DNA of 64,000 nucleotides. It comes from an uncultured Tolumonas sp. Lineage in GTDB: Bacteria; Pseudomonadota; Gammaproteobacteria; Enterobacterales; Aeromonadaceae. Shown here one piece after another: positions 49,561 to 58,837 of this stretch. The position numbers and the translations under genes are program-made. Every line of letters starts with the position of its first letter. The first letter of the stretch is position 1. The notes under the pieces were generated by a model. The model was not told the DNA's origin and ran no database searches. It saw only the letters and a program-made list of their open reading frames with translations. The stretch spans positions 2,059,501 through 2,123,500 of the forward strand of contig NZ_OY782757.1 of NCBI RefSeq assembly GCF_963678185.1, given 5' to 3'.

Positions 49561-50874
49561 ATGAAAGTTAACAAACTTAGATGGTGGATAATTGGGTTAG
49601 TGTGCTTAGGCACCATCGTCAACTATTTATCCCGTAGTTCATTAAGTGTCGCTGCGCCGACGGTCATGCAGGAGCTTCATTTCACAGAACACGAATATTC
49701 CTGGATCGTCAGCACCTTCCAGCTGTGTTACACCATTGCGCAGCCGATTGCGGGTTATATTCTGGATTCCGTCGGCTTAAAAGTGGGTTTCTTCGTGTTT
49801 GCCTTGTTGTGGTCGCTGGTCAACATGGCGCATGCGCTGGCCGGCGGCTGGATCAGCATGGCTTTTCTGCGAGGTCTGATGGGCCTAACCGAAGCATCGG
49901 CGATCCCGGCCGGTATGAAAGCCAGTGCCGAATGGTTTCCGGCCAAAGAACGCGGTATTGCTGGCGGTCTGTTTAATGCGGGCACCTCCATCGGTGCGAT
50001 GTTGGCCCCGCCATTGGTAGTTTGGGCTTTATTAACATTTGAAAGCTCAGGGTTAGGAACAGAAATGGCCTTCGTGATCACCGGTGGTATTGGTGTGCTG
50101 TTTTCAATTACCTGGTTCCTGGTCTATAACTCACCGAATAAACACCCTTGGCTCAGCAAAGAAGAAAAAGAATACATTGATGCGGGTCAGGAAAAACATC
50201 TGGCCGATGCACATCAAAAACCGTCTGTACGCTCAATTCTGGCTCAACGTAACTTCTGGGGTCTGGCCATTGCCCGCTTTCTGGCTGATCCGGCATGGGG
50301 CACATTAAGTTTCTGGATGCCGCTATATCTGACTAAAGTCATGCATATGCCGTTGAAAGAAATTGCGCTGTTTGCCTGGTTACCATTCCTGGCCGCTGAT
50401 TTCGGTTGTCTCGCTGGTGGCTTCATCGCCAAGTTCTTGATTGAAAAACTGGGTATGACAACCATCAATGCGCGTCGGACAACCTTCACGATTGCTGCAT
50501 TGCTGATGATCGCGATTGGTCTGGTCAGTATTGTCGATAACCCGTATTACGCGATTGCGCTGATGAGTATTGGTGGTTTCGCTCACCAAACGCTATCAAC
50601 AGTAGTGATCACCATGTCTGCCGATTTGTTTAAGAAAAATGAAATTGCGACCGTTGCTGGCATGGCGGGCTCTTGTGCCTGGATCGGCCAACTGTCCTTT
50701 ACCCTGGTAATGGGTGCATTAGTTGCCATTATTGGTTACGGCCCGTTCTTTGTCGGCTTAAGTGTTTTCGATATTATCGGAGCCATCGTCTTGTGGGTAT
50801 TAATCAAAGAACCAACTGCTCATGTGCCATCTGGCCCAATTACAAATGAAGAAGCAATCATTAACCCAGAATAA
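49561..50874 (+). CDS. exuT: Hexuronate transporter ExuT (MFS, ACS family)
   Basis: 437 residues and 12 predicted helices. RWWIIGLVCLGTIVNYLSRSSLSVAAPTV, YILDSVGLKVGFFVFALLWSL, GMKASAEWFPAKERGIAGGLFNAGTSIGAMLAPPLVVWAL and the GGFAHQTLSTVVITMSADLF segment match anion:cation symporters of the ExuT group. It imports glucuronate and galacturonate with protons. An AAAGGT site precedes the ATG. It is the only + strand gene next to uxuR and ends at a strong terminator. Confidence 0.92.
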   Translation: MKVNKLRWWIIGLVCLGTIVNYLSRSSLSVAAPTVMQELHFTEHEYSWIVSTFQLCYTIAQPIAGYILDSVGLKVGFFVFALLWSLVNMAHALAGGWISMAFLRGLMGLTEASAIPAGMKASAEWFPAKERGIAGGLFNAGTSIGAMLAPPLVVWALLTFESSGLGTEMAFVITGGIGVLFSITWFLVYNSPNKHPWLSKEEKEYIDAGQEKHLADAHQKPSVRSILAQRNFWGLAIARFLADPAWGTLSFWMPLYLTKVMHMPLKEIALFAWLPFLAADFGCLAGGFIAKFLIEKLGMTTINARRTTFTIAALLMIAIGLVSIVDNPYYAIALMSIGGFAHQTLSTVVITMSADLFKKNEIATVAGMAGSCAWIGQLSFTLVMGALVAIIGYGPFFVGLSVFDIIGAIVLWVLIKEPTAHVPSGPITNEEAIINPE

Positions 50875-50916
50875 ACCCTTACCCCGTTATGCAGGAATAT
50901 AGTCTCTGCCAACTTT

Positions 50917-50949
50917 CCGCTCAGTGTATCACTGAGCGGCTTTTTATTT
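50917..50949 (+). terminator. Rho-independent terminator of exuT
   Basis: A perfect 10-bp stem CCGCTCAGTG/CACTGAGCGG with a 3-base loop is followed by CTTTTTATTT. Confidence 0.93.
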
Positions 50950-51330
50950 AGCCTAAGCTATACGTAGTTACGTTATTCCACCATCATCATTATTTCATCG
51001 TCACATTAATACAACCCACTAATAAAACTTCATATACTTGCTGCTCATCCATAAGAAATAAAATACGCAGCTTTATAAACATGCTGATAAAGATGCACGT
51101 TTAAATCACGGCATAATAAATCAATCATTTTTCGAGATGAGTTCGATATTTGCAGATTAAGTACAATAAAAAATCCCACATCAAAGACTAATGCGGGATA
51201 AAAATTGACGATGACATAAAAATAGAAAGAAACTTGTTAAAACAACTAACTACCAGATCAGATCTGTAATTGCTTTAACAAGATCTTCATTTACCAGTTA
51301 AAAACCAACAATTTAATTAAACACACCAAG
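50950..51330. other. Intergenic region between exuT and the porin gene
   Basis: 381 AT-rich bases without a supported gene. It contains the leftward terminator of the porin gene at 51166-51199; nothing else stands out. Confidence 0.55.
51166..51199 (-). terminator. Terminator for the OprD-type porin gene
   Basis: On the minus strand a 9-bp stem ATCCCGCAT/ATGTGGGAT (with G-T pairing) is followed by TTTTTATT. It lies about 130 bases after the porin stop codon. Confidence 0.7.
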
Positions 51331-52644
51331 TTAAAAAACAGGAAGGTCATAACTTACGCGTAATTTTACATCGTAATAATTTAACGTATCACCTAAGGCA
51401 CTACCTTCCCGGTATTCTTTCGCCTTATTCAAGATCGCCATTGCTTTCAAGCCTTTCAGCGGGCCGGAATTAACCATATGCATCACCGAGAAATTCACCG
51501 ATTTGCCTTCTACCGCGACGGCTTTGGTGTAATCCTCATAACCATCCGTAGTCAGTAACGCGACCCCCAGCGTGGTAGTAGGTAAGACGTTATAGTTCAC
51601 CCCAGCTTGCAGTGACAACATATCCTGCAAATTGCGATCAATGCTTAAATCAAATGGGAAGGTGTAATCAGTATCTAGTCGTAACGCGCGGTTTGGCAGC
51701 TTATCACCCGTTTGGCCAACACTTGCGAATAACGTTGTTTTATCATAGATATACGACAGTTTTGCGGTCGCCAGATAAGTATCCTCCAACCCTTTAGGCG
51801 TCAATATATCACTGGCTGCACCGGTGGTATGCGCATATAAACCAAGCCCTTCCGCCTTCATTTTCGCCATTTCACTGACCGCCCAAGTGTAACTGCCACG
51901 AGTCATATATTGATTCAAAGTGTCTTGCTGATGCTGGGCTCCCAACATCAACTGTAGCGATCCATTATCCCAGACGCCGGCCAGGTTATAACGCGGCGCT
52001 CTATCCTGATCGTAAGCATATTCATCAGTCCATTTGGTAATAAAACCACCGGAATACGCACGGGCATACATCGCATACAGATGCAGTTTCTCGAAATCGC
52101 CCTGCCACAGAACCCCTTCTGCCATGGTCGGCATAATGCGCTGCGAAGCCGTATGAATTAACGGCACCGGATATTTCAGACTGCCGTAAGCGGCATCAGT
52201 ACCAAACCGACCGACTTTAAATTTAGCCCAGCTGGCAAAATCCAAAACCGCAGCCACACCAGCCAGATTAAAACTGTCATGATCATCTAAATACCAACGT
52301 GTTGATTTGTCTGGATCGGCGCTTAATTTCTGCACCCGGTAAAGATTACTTTCAATGCCAATAACGTCAGCAACCTTTCCGGATTTGAAATCAAATAGCA
52401 CACCTTGTGTCCAGGCATCAATCTCCGGGCCATTTGGCGCTGAAGCACTGGGTTTATCGGCATTCCGGTATTCATTGACGAGTTTCAGATTCAACGCTGA
52501 GTCAGCCATCACGTTGGGTGAAGCCGATTTCATTTCCGCCGCATGCCCTGGTGAAACCAACAGCGATGAAGACAACATGCCTAAAAGCAGACAAAAGGCA
52601 CTCTTATGGGCAACAGCGTTCCCATGAATAGGTTGTTTGAACAT
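51331..52644 (-). CDS. OprD-family outer membrane porin
   Basis: 437 residues. A signal peptide (about 1-36, ending GHAAE) is followed by a beta-barrel: alternating aromatic strands such as LNLKLVNEYRNAD, AWTQGVLFDFKSG, KFKVGRFG, LHLYAMYARAYSGGF, YNLAGVWDNGSLQLMLGAQ and a terminal strand KLRVSYDLPVF with the C-terminal Phe needed for barrel assembly. The DFKSGK, G-FGTDAAYGSL and SRI-type pore loop segments resemble OprD channels for acidic sugars and amino acids. Placement between exuT and the glucuronide symporter suggests uptake of glucuronides or uronates. Confidence 0.82.
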   Translation of the reverse strand: MFKQPIHGNAVAHKSAFCLLLGMLSSSLLVSPGHAAEMKSASPNVMADSALNLKLVNEYRNADKPSASAPNGPEIDAWTQGVLFDFKSGKVADVIGIESNLYRVQKLSADPDKSTRWYLDDHDSFNLAGVAAVLDFASWAKFKVGRFGTDAAYGSLKYPVPLIHTASQRIMPTMAEGVLWQGDFEKLHLYAMYARAYSGGFITKWTDEYAYDQDRAPRYNLAGVWDNGSLQLMLGAQHQQDTLNQYMTRGSYTWAVSEMAKMKAEGLGLYAHTTGAASDILTPKGLEDTYLATAKLSYIYDKTTLFASVGQTGDKLPNRALRLDTDYTFPFDLSIDRNLQDMLSLQAGVNYNVLPTTTLGVALLTTDGYEDYTKAVAVEGKSVNFSVMHMVNSGPLKGLKAMAILNKAKEYREGSALGDTLNYYDVKLRVSYDLPVF

Positions 52645-52954
52645 ATTTAATTCCTTGAATTATATCAATAGCCGAAAAATTATTTCGTTAGCAAAGTAAT
52701 AGCTAAAATGAGTTAAATCCTGTCCTCCCCTTAAAAATAATCAATAGCAGCAAATATAGTGTTTCTTATGGAAACACGGATGTATTGCAATTAAAAATTA
52801 CATCACTGAAAACTAAAAATAGGCAAAATGAATGCACAACCAACATGTCACACTCATTTAATGATTTCTGGGAGGGGATAAAACAGTTCTAAATAAAAAC
52901 TACATGTCAGACAGATACAGAGTCAACACAACTTAATTTGCCAAATTAAATATT

Positions 52955-52970
52955 TGTGAGCATGATCATT
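52955..52970. promoter_or_regulatory. Possible CRP binding site between porin and symporter genes
   Basis: TGTGAGCATGATCATT has one perfect half (TGTGA) and a 3-of-5 match in the other (TCATT for TCACA) at the right N6 spacing. Glucuronide genes in E. coli are CRP-dependent, which makes this plausible but unproved. Confidence 0.35.
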
Positions 52971-53289
52971 AAAACAGCCATCCGACTTACAACAAAAACA
53001 TATATATGACCAACCCCACTCAAAATGAAAGAATTAATCGCTTATTTATAGAACCAAATAGAATTTAAATCTAACTCAAGGCATAAATGGACTCGAAAGA
53101 TAACAAAAAATCAAGCTATCAGCCCGCTATACAGAAAACGTATTAAAACCAACAAATATTGAATTGGAAAATATATCTCTTATCAGCGAAGTTTAATGTG
53201 TGTGTAATTTTCAACGCTTATTTTATCCGGGGGGATATAAAACAAGCGCTGAGTTCTGATTACATTCTGAATAAACCAATTTAAATAAA

Positions 53290-53342
53290 GCCAAATAAGC
53301 GTGATTCAACCGAGCACTGTGCGCCGTCACGCTTTATTTGGC
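53290..53342 (+). other. Long stem-loop in the symporter leader
   Basis: GCCAAATAAGCGTGA (53290-53304) pairs with TCACGCTTTATTTGGC (53327-53342) apart from one bulged T; 22 bases form the loop. It ends 36 bases before the ATG and has no T-run. Confidence 0.65.
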
Positions 53343-53378
53343 ACAGAAAGAACACAGCAACCTTTAGAGAGGTAACCT

Positions 53379-54800
53379 ATGAATAACGTACGCCCTTTAA
53401 CCTGGCGCAACGTCCTTGGCTTCGGCCTCGGCGATATCGCTAATAACTTTGCATTCGCTATGGGTGCATTATTTCTGCTGAACTATTATACCGATGTCGC
53501 CGGTATTAGCGCCGCCGCTGCCGGGACCATGCTGGCCGCCGTACGCATTTACGATGCAATTATGGATGTTGTCGCCGGACGGGTCATTGACCGTACCTCG
53601 ACTAAATGGGGGCGTTTCCGTCCATTCCTGATCTGGGGTGCTATTCCACTCATGCTGTTAAGTGTCGCGGTCTTTTCCGTGCCAGCCAGTTGGGATGCCA
53701 GCGAAAAACTGATCTATGCCTATGTCACCTATGCGCTGCTTGGCACCGCGTATTCTTTTGTAAATATTCCTTATGGCTCACTGGCCACGGTGATGACACA
53801 GCAACCGCGCGAGCGAGCTCGGTTGGGTTCATCACGGACTATCATGGCCTCACTGACGTTTGTTTTTCTGGCACTGGTGCTGGGGCCAGTCGTGCGTAGT
53901 GTTTCTGGTGCCGAGTTACAAGCACAGCTCACGCATTTTACACTGATCTTAGCGGTCGCCGGTCTGGTGCTCTATTTTCTGTGCTTCAAAAGTACCCGTG
54001 AAGTTGTGCAACGTGATGTAGAAAGCCCAGCCTTACGCGAAAGTGTTGGCACCTTATTTGGCAACCGCCCACTAATGATGTTGTGTGGTGTTGCCTTATG
54101 CGTCTTGATTGGTTATTTCGCCCTGACCGCTTCCGCCATGTATTACGCCCGTTATGTGTTAGGTGATGCGAAACAATTTGTCACCATGATCGTGATCATC
54201 GCACTGTTTGGAACGCTGATTGCCGCACCACTAGTGCCGATGCTGGTTGGTCATTTTGGTAAGAAAAATGCCTTTCTGTTAGGTCTGGGCTTAGGTGCTG
54301 CCGGTTTTATTACCTTGTTTTTATCTTCCGCCGCCAGCATCGGCATGGTTTATTTCTCACTCGGGTTGGGTGCAGTCGGCGTCATGATGTCAATGACCGT
54401 GATGTGGGCTCTGGAAGCTGACACAGTAGAATATGGCGAGTGGAAAACCGGCATTCGCATTGAAGGGCTGACCTATTCCTTTTTCTCCTTTACCCGTAAA
54501 TGTGGACAGGCGCTCGGCGGCTCGATCCCAGCCTTCCTGTTGGCAGGCAGTGGTTATATCCCTAATGCGGCAACACAAAGTGAAAGCGCATTACTGAGTA
54601 TTCAACAGGGCATTGCGTTGGTTCCTGCTGCGGCCTTCACCATCGCTTTTATCATGATGCTGTTTTATCCACTCACCGATAAACGGCATGCAGAGCTGGT
54701 GAATGAAATCCAAACACGCCGTGCTAACGGAAACAACACCCCCGCGCCTACCGCTCATGAAACAACTAACGGCAATCCGGTAACTGCCCATATTGCTTGA
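53379..54800 (+). CDS. uidB: Glucuronide:cation symporter, GPH family (UidB-like)
   Basis: 473 residues, 12 helices. The GPH (MelB-type) signatures GFGLGDIANNFAFAMGALFLLNYYTDVAGI, YDAIMDVVAGRVIDRTSTKWGRFRPFLIWGAIPL, NIPYGSLATVMTQQPRERARLGSSRTI and EADTVEYGEWKTGIRIEGLTYSFFSFTRKCGQALGG are all present. Close relatives are UidB and YicJ/YihO. The nearby uidA makes a glucuronide substrate likely. AGAGAGG precedes the ATG. Confidence 0.87.
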   Translation: MNNVRPLTWRNVLGFGLGDIANNFAFAMGALFLLNYYTDVAGISAAAAGTMLAAVRIYDAIMDVVAGRVIDRTSTKWGRFRPFLIWGAIPLMLLSVAVFSVPASWDASEKLIYAYVTYALLGTAYSFVNIPYGSLATVMTQQPRERARLGSSRTIMASLTFVFLALVLGPVVRSVSGAELQAQLTHFTLILAVAGLVLYFLCFKSTREVVQRDVESPALRESVGTLFGNRPLMMLCGVALCVLIGYFALTASAMYYARYVLGDAKQFVTMIVIIALFGTLIAAPLVPMLVGHFGKKNAFLLGLGLGAAGFITLFLSSAASIGMVYFSLGLGAVGVMMSMTVMWALEADTVEYGEWKTGIRIEGLTYSFFSFTRKCGQALGGSIPAFLLAGSGYIPNAATQSESALLSIQQGIALVPAAAFTIAFIMMLFYPLTDKRHAELVNEIQTRRANGNNTPAPTAHETTNGNPVTAHIA

Positions 54801-54816
54801 TCTGCCGGCGACAATA

Positions 54817-54853
54817 CCGACGCCCCGGCCAACATGACGCCCCGGGGCGTCGG
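54817..54853. terminator. GC-rich stem-loop between uidB and the DMT gene
   Basis: A perfect 12-bp stem CCGACGCCCCGG/CCGGGGCGTCGG with a 13-base loop lies between the convergent genes. No T-run follows, so it may end transcription weakly or with Rho. Confidence 0.55.
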
Positions 54854-54861
54854 CCGCTGAG

Positions 54862-55818
54862 TTAATGTGCCGTCTGTATTGCGCTCTCTCGTTTTATGCG
54901 GAATGAGTTAAGCACACCGGCCATCAGCATAACAACGCCAGCAACAGTCAACAGTGACGGATATTCCTGCCGTAATAAAAAGGCGTAAGTTAAACCGGCA
55001 AGGGTTTCAAACACGATCAATTGCCCGGCCAGAGCCGTCGGCAAACGCTGACTCGCCTGATTCCAGCACAAGGTGCCCAGCCATGAACACAACAACCCGA
55101 TCGTGGCCATCAAGGCGATAAAAACCCAAGGTCGAGGCCCAAACGGCATGTCGAACTGCGGCTGAACCTGCTGCAACTGATACCACACCAATGCATAGCC
55201 AAGCAGGGCTAATGGCAAGGTGGCAAGACCCTGTGCAGTGGCCCAGGTGACAGGGCTTTTCGTGCTATTGTTCCGCAACCAATTGGCATTTCGCATGGGA
55301 TACCATGTCCAACAAGCCACAGCCATAAAGGCACAGGCAATGCCCGACAGATAAGTGCCGAATGCATATGCAGACTGGTTTAACTGCAGTTCAGCCAGAT
55401 TCACACAGATCAGGCCCGCCAGTAATAGCACTAACGACGGCAACAAGCTCCGCCAAGCCAATTTACCGTCACGCTGGTTGTAATGAATATTTGAAAATAT
55501 TGTGACGAACACGGGCAACATGCCAATAATCATCGACGAGATCGGCACACCTATTTTCTGGATCGCGGTAGATAAGAAAAAGTAGTAAAGCAGATTGCCT
55601 ATAGCCGCAAGCTTCAAGGCTTCTATCCAGTCAACACCACGCAGTGCCAATAAGCGTTTTCTGTCTTGCCACGCTAACGGCAAAGAGATCAAACCAAATG
55701 CCAAATAACGCCCAACCGATTGTAATGCCGCCGGATATTCAGGAATGATCACCGGCCCAATAAAAATCAGCCCCCACATTGCACCAGCCGCCAACGCAAA
55801 CAACACACCAGCCAACAT
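54862..55818 (-). CDS. DMT-superfamily (EamA) transporter
   Basis: 318 residues in ten helices forming two EamA repeats: AAGAMWGLIFIGPVIIPEYP...VGRYLAFGLISLPLA and GIACAFMAVACWTWYPMRNA...; the second half has LMATIGLLCSWLGTLCWNQASQRLPTALAGQLIVFETLAGLTYAFLL. Substrates of this superfamily are varied (amino acids, nucleotides, drugs) and cannot be read here. It lies downstream of an AraC-type gene on the same strand, which may regulate it. Confidence 0.88.
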   Translation of the reverse strand: MLAGVLFALAAGAMWGLIFIGPVIIPEYPAALQSVGRYLAFGLISLPLAWQDRKRLLALRGVDWIEALKLAAIGNLLYYFFLSTAIQKIGVPISSMIIGMLPVFVTIFSNIHYNQRDGKLAWRSLLPSLVLLLAGLICVNLAELQLNQSAYAFGTYLSGIACAFMAVACWTWYPMRNANWLRNNSTKSPVTWATAQGLATLPLALLGYALVWYQLQQVQPQFDMPFGPRPWVFIALMATIGLLCSWLGTLCWNQASQRLPTALAGQLIVFETLAGLTYAFLLRQEYPSLLTVAGVVMLMAGVLNSFRIKRESAIQTAH

Positions 55819-55893
55819 CCAAACACCTCATCATTCCGACATGACCGATAGCGTATGATTGTCAGAACAAAATTTCTTGTACCAGATTGCTAT

Positions 55894-56718
55894 TTAACGA
55901 CAAATTAACTTCTGATATCGGGCTGGCGTTGTGCCATAACGAGCGGTAAATGCGCGGATCAAATGGGATTGATCCGTCAGACCCGTTTCTGCCGCGACCG
56001 TCGCAGACGCCATGCCAAGCGCCAGTAATTGTTTCGCTTTGAACAGGCGAAAAGCCATCAGCATTTGTTGCGGCGTAACATGGTATTGCACCCGAAACTG
56101 TCGTAAAAAATGATATGGGCTTAAATGCACCAATGAAGCTAATTCCGCGAGAGTAATGCGCTGGTTCAGATTTTCACGCAGATATTCTCTGGCAATTTCA
56201 AGACGGTGCTTAGGTTCAGAATGGCTCGGCTGGCCAGCACTCAGGTATTGCTGCACCAACGAACCCAAGGTTTGTAGCAGACATGCTGTCGTCAATGGGT
56301 CTGACGTTTGCCAGATTTGATGCAATAACAACGATAACCGACGGGCGCTGGCTGGCTCATGCCGGAGCACATTTTTAAACCACACCTCCCGCAGGCCGGT
56401 TATGTTTTCCAGCATCGCAGAATCAATGTAGATCATCTGGTAGCGCCAGCCATTTTCTGTTGCGGTATGTCCGGTATGGAGTTCATCCGGATTCATCAGA
56501 ATGATATTCTCAGTTGAGGCGACATACTCCGAGCCCCGATAGCGAAACCGTTCAGCGCCCTGAACAACAGCCCCCACACCAAATGCCTCATGCGTATGTG
56601 GTTCAAAAGCATGTTTTTCAATGTGAGCGCGGTAAAGCTCAATCGTAGGATGATTAGCCACAAGCTGGAATTGTGCCTGATCTTTCGTTGATTCAAATGT
56701 ATCGGGTACGCCTGGCAT
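55894..56718 (-). CDS. AraC-family transcriptional regulator
   Basis: 274 residues. An N-terminal cupin sensor (HAFEPHTHEAFGVGAVVQGAERFRYRG, NIILMNPDELHTGHT) is followed by the two AraC helix-turn-helix motifs (RITLAELASLVHLSPYHFLRQFRVQYHVTPQQMLMAFRLFKAKQLLALG and VAAETGLTDQSHLIRAFTARYGTTPARYQK). The adjacent downstream DMT transporter is the natural target by position; regulators of this type often sense an amino acid or drug exported by such a partner. Confidence 0.92.
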   Translation of the reverse strand: MPGVPDTFESTKDQAQFQLVANHPTIELYRAHIEKHAFEPHTHEAFGVGAVVQGAERFRYRGSEYVASTENIILMNPDELHTGHTATENGWRYQMIYIDSAMLENITGLREVWFKNVLRHEPASARRLSLLLHQIWQTSDPLTTACLLQTLGSLVQQYLSAGQPSHSEPKHRLEIAREYLRENLNQRITLAELASLVHLSPYHFLRQFRVQYHVTPQQMLMAFRLFKAKQLLALGMASATVAAETGLTDQSHLIRAFTARYGTTPARYQKLICR

Positions 56719-56786
56719 AGCTATCCATACCCCATGTAATGGTTAGCCATAAGTATACGGCAAGGTTTCGCGCAACCGAAATGAAA

Positions 56787-56818
56787 TGCCTCTGCGCATC
56801 GAGCAATGCGCAGAGGCA
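56787..56818 (-). terminator. Stem-loop after uidA, probable terminator
   Basis: A perfect 13-bp stem TGCCTCTGCGCAT/ATGCGCAGAGGCA with a 6-base loop starts 45 bases past the uidA stop. On the minus strand it is followed by TTTCATTT. Confidence 0.75.
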
Positions 56819-56863
56819 CGGACAGATGATAGACACGCTCAAAAGATGAGCGAGTACTGGTGA

Positions 56864-58681
56864 TTATTTGTTACCGAACAGCTGCTGTTTATGCGTTGCC
56901 GGCAGGTTTTTCCAGCGTAACCGTAAGCTGTACGCACTGGCTTTCGGACGACGATCGCGGGTGAAGATCCCTTTCTTGTTACCACCCACGCGGATAATGC
57001 CCTGCGAAGTGGCAAAGTCAGCAAAGTTCCACACCTGCTCACCCACCACGGCTTCCACCCGATCAAACACGCGGTGATACATATTCAGAAACTCCATCTG
57101 AAATTCCTCTGTCCACATGCTTGGCACCACTGAGCGTAACCCCATCATGGTATCCGCCCCATATTCGGTGATGATCAGCGGTACACCATATTGGGCTTCC
57201 CAGGCGCGTAGATCTGCTTCCAACATCCGCTCTGCCGCTTTCAGATCACCGGCATCGGTGTACCAGCCGAAATAACGGTTCAGGCAGATCACGTCAAACA
57301 GCGCCGCAATTTTGTCTTTTTCCGCATTCACGAACATCACGCTGGCATACGTCACCGGACGTGTCGGATCCAGCCGACGGGTCTCCTCCACCAGCGGTTT
57401 GAAATAATCATACGCATTATCCGGGCTGCTATCCGGCTCATTGGTAATGCTCCACGCCACCACACACGGATGGTTTTTATCACGCGCAATCAGCTCACGG
57501 ATCGCGGCCAAATGCGCTTGCTGTGTCGCCAGTGAAATACCCTCTTCCGAATACAGCTCTTTCGGCTCCACTACCTGCGGATTCAGCGTCTTCCCGATCA
57601 CCATGTTTAAGCCGACGGCCGCGGTTTCATTGATCACGACGATACCGTGACGATCAGCGTAATCGAGCACCTCTTCGGCATACGGATAATGTGAAGTGCG
57701 GAACGAGTTGGCGCCTATCCAGTTCATCAATTCGAAATCATGCACCATCATGACATCGTCATGTGCTTTGCCACGCAACTCACTGTCTTCGTGTTTCCCA
57801 AAGCCGGTGAAATAGAACGGTTCACCGTTGATCAGGAAACGTTTGCCTTCCACCTTCACCGAGCGAATGCCCACCGCCAGCGCATAAGCATCGCGGACGC
57901 CAGATTCATCGGTAAACTCGACAGACAAGGTATACAGATAAGCTCGGCCGGGCTGCCAGGGTGTGGCATTACCAACATACAAACGACCTGCGGCACCCTG
58001 TGACGATGCCATTTCACGCCCCGCTTGATCCGTTAATCGAACGATCACTGCACCGGCGCCCGTGGTGCTGACACGATAATCAACCGTGCCATCGCGGCCA
58101 TCGTATTCCGTCACCACGCAGACATCATGAATATGATTTTTCGCGGTGGCATACAACCAGACTGCACGATGCAAACCGGCGTAGTTAAAAAAATCGTGGA
58201 AGTATTGCTGCTTTAAGTGACCATCAGCCTGCGTCAACACTTGCCCCGGCGGGATCGTTTCCCAACTCAGCACATTGTTCACGCACACGGTCAGCCGGCA
58301 TGATTTGCCCGCTTCGACATACGCGCTGATGTCGGCTTCAAACGGGGTATAGCCGCCCTGATGCACCATCACCTGCACATCATTGACCCATACCGAGCCG
58401 CGGTGAGTTGCCGCATCAAAACGCAGGACGATCCGCTGATTTTTCCAACCCACCGGAATAAAAGTTTCCGTCTGATACCAGACATCACCGACATGATCGC
58501 GGATCTCCGCGTCCGGAAAAATATCGTTGTAACTTGATGGCACTGGGATCTCACGCGCCGCCGGTAACGGTTGCAACCACCATTGCTGCTGATGCCCTTT
58601 AGCATCACGATCCACAGAAAACTGCCACAAACCATTCAGTGATTTGCGCTCCCGGAACGGGTTTTCAACAGGCTTCAGCAC
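56864..58681 (-). CDS. uidA: Beta-glucuronidase (GH2)
   Basis: 605 residues from a GTG at 58681, which has AGGAGAA upstream and gives (M)LKPVENPFRERKSLNGLWQF, aligned with the E. coli start; a longer open frame to 58915 adds unconserved sequence. GH2 patterns include VWYQTETFIPVGWKNQRIVLRFDA, YFHDFFNYAGLHRAV, KHEDSELRGKAHDDVMMVHD and NSFRTSHYPYAEE. The acid/base Glu lies in WSITNEPDSS (about 415) and the nucleophile Glu in IITEYGADT (about 505). The NxK motif for glucuronate binding (FATSQGI.RVGGNKKGIFTRDR) is present. It cleaves beta-glucuronides to glucuronate and aglycone in the cytosol. Confidence 0.98.
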   Translation of the reverse strand: MLKPVENPFRERKSLNGLWQFSVDRDAKGHQQQWWLQPLPAAREIPVPSSYNDIFPDAEIRDHVGDVWYQTETFIPVGWKNQRIVLRFDAATHRGSVWVNDVQVMVHQGGYTPFEADISAYVEAGKSCRLTVCVNNVLSWETIPPGQVLTQADGHLKQQYFHDFFNYAGLHRAVWLYATAKNHIHDVCVVTEYDGRDGTVDYRVSTTGAGAVIVRLTDQAGREMASSQGAAGRLYVGNATPWQPGRAYLYTLSVEFTDESGVRDAYALAVGIRSVKVEGKRFLINGEPFYFTGFGKHEDSELRGKAHDDVMMVHDFELMNWIGANSFRTSHYPYAEEVLDYADRHGIVVINETAAVGLNMVIGKTLNPQVVEPKELYSEEGISLATQQAHLAAIRELIARDKNHPCVVAWSITNEPDSSPDNAYDYFKPLVEETRRLDPTRPVTYASVMFVNAEKDKIAALFDVICLNRYFGWYTDAGDLKAAERMLEADLRAWEAQYGVPLIITEYGADTMMGLRSVVPSMWTEEFQMEFLNMYHRVFDRVEAVVGEQVWNFADFATSQGIIRVGGNKKGIFTRDRRPKASAYSLRLRWKNLPATHKQQLFGNK

Positions 58682-58837
58682 TTTTGTTCTCCTTAGTGAC
58701 AGGTATCTCAAATCATGCGTGGGAAGCAGACATTCAGCATCTTTACGTCCCAATATTGTGTAAGATTCGCCCAGTCTGACGATACTTTCCAATGCATTAT
58801 TTGTTGGTCTCGATACGTTTTTTATATGGGAGTCATC

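Larger units (their letters stand above)
52645..53378. other. Intergenic region between the divergent porin and symporter genes
   Basis: 734 AT-rich bases without a gene that I can support. Features are G-rich motifs GGGGATAAAACA-like at about 52874 and 53229 (and an inverted relative near 52722), a TGTGA-N6-TCATT site at 52955-52970 that half fits CRP, and a long hairpin at 53290-53342. Divergent promoters must lie here. Confidence 0.55.
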
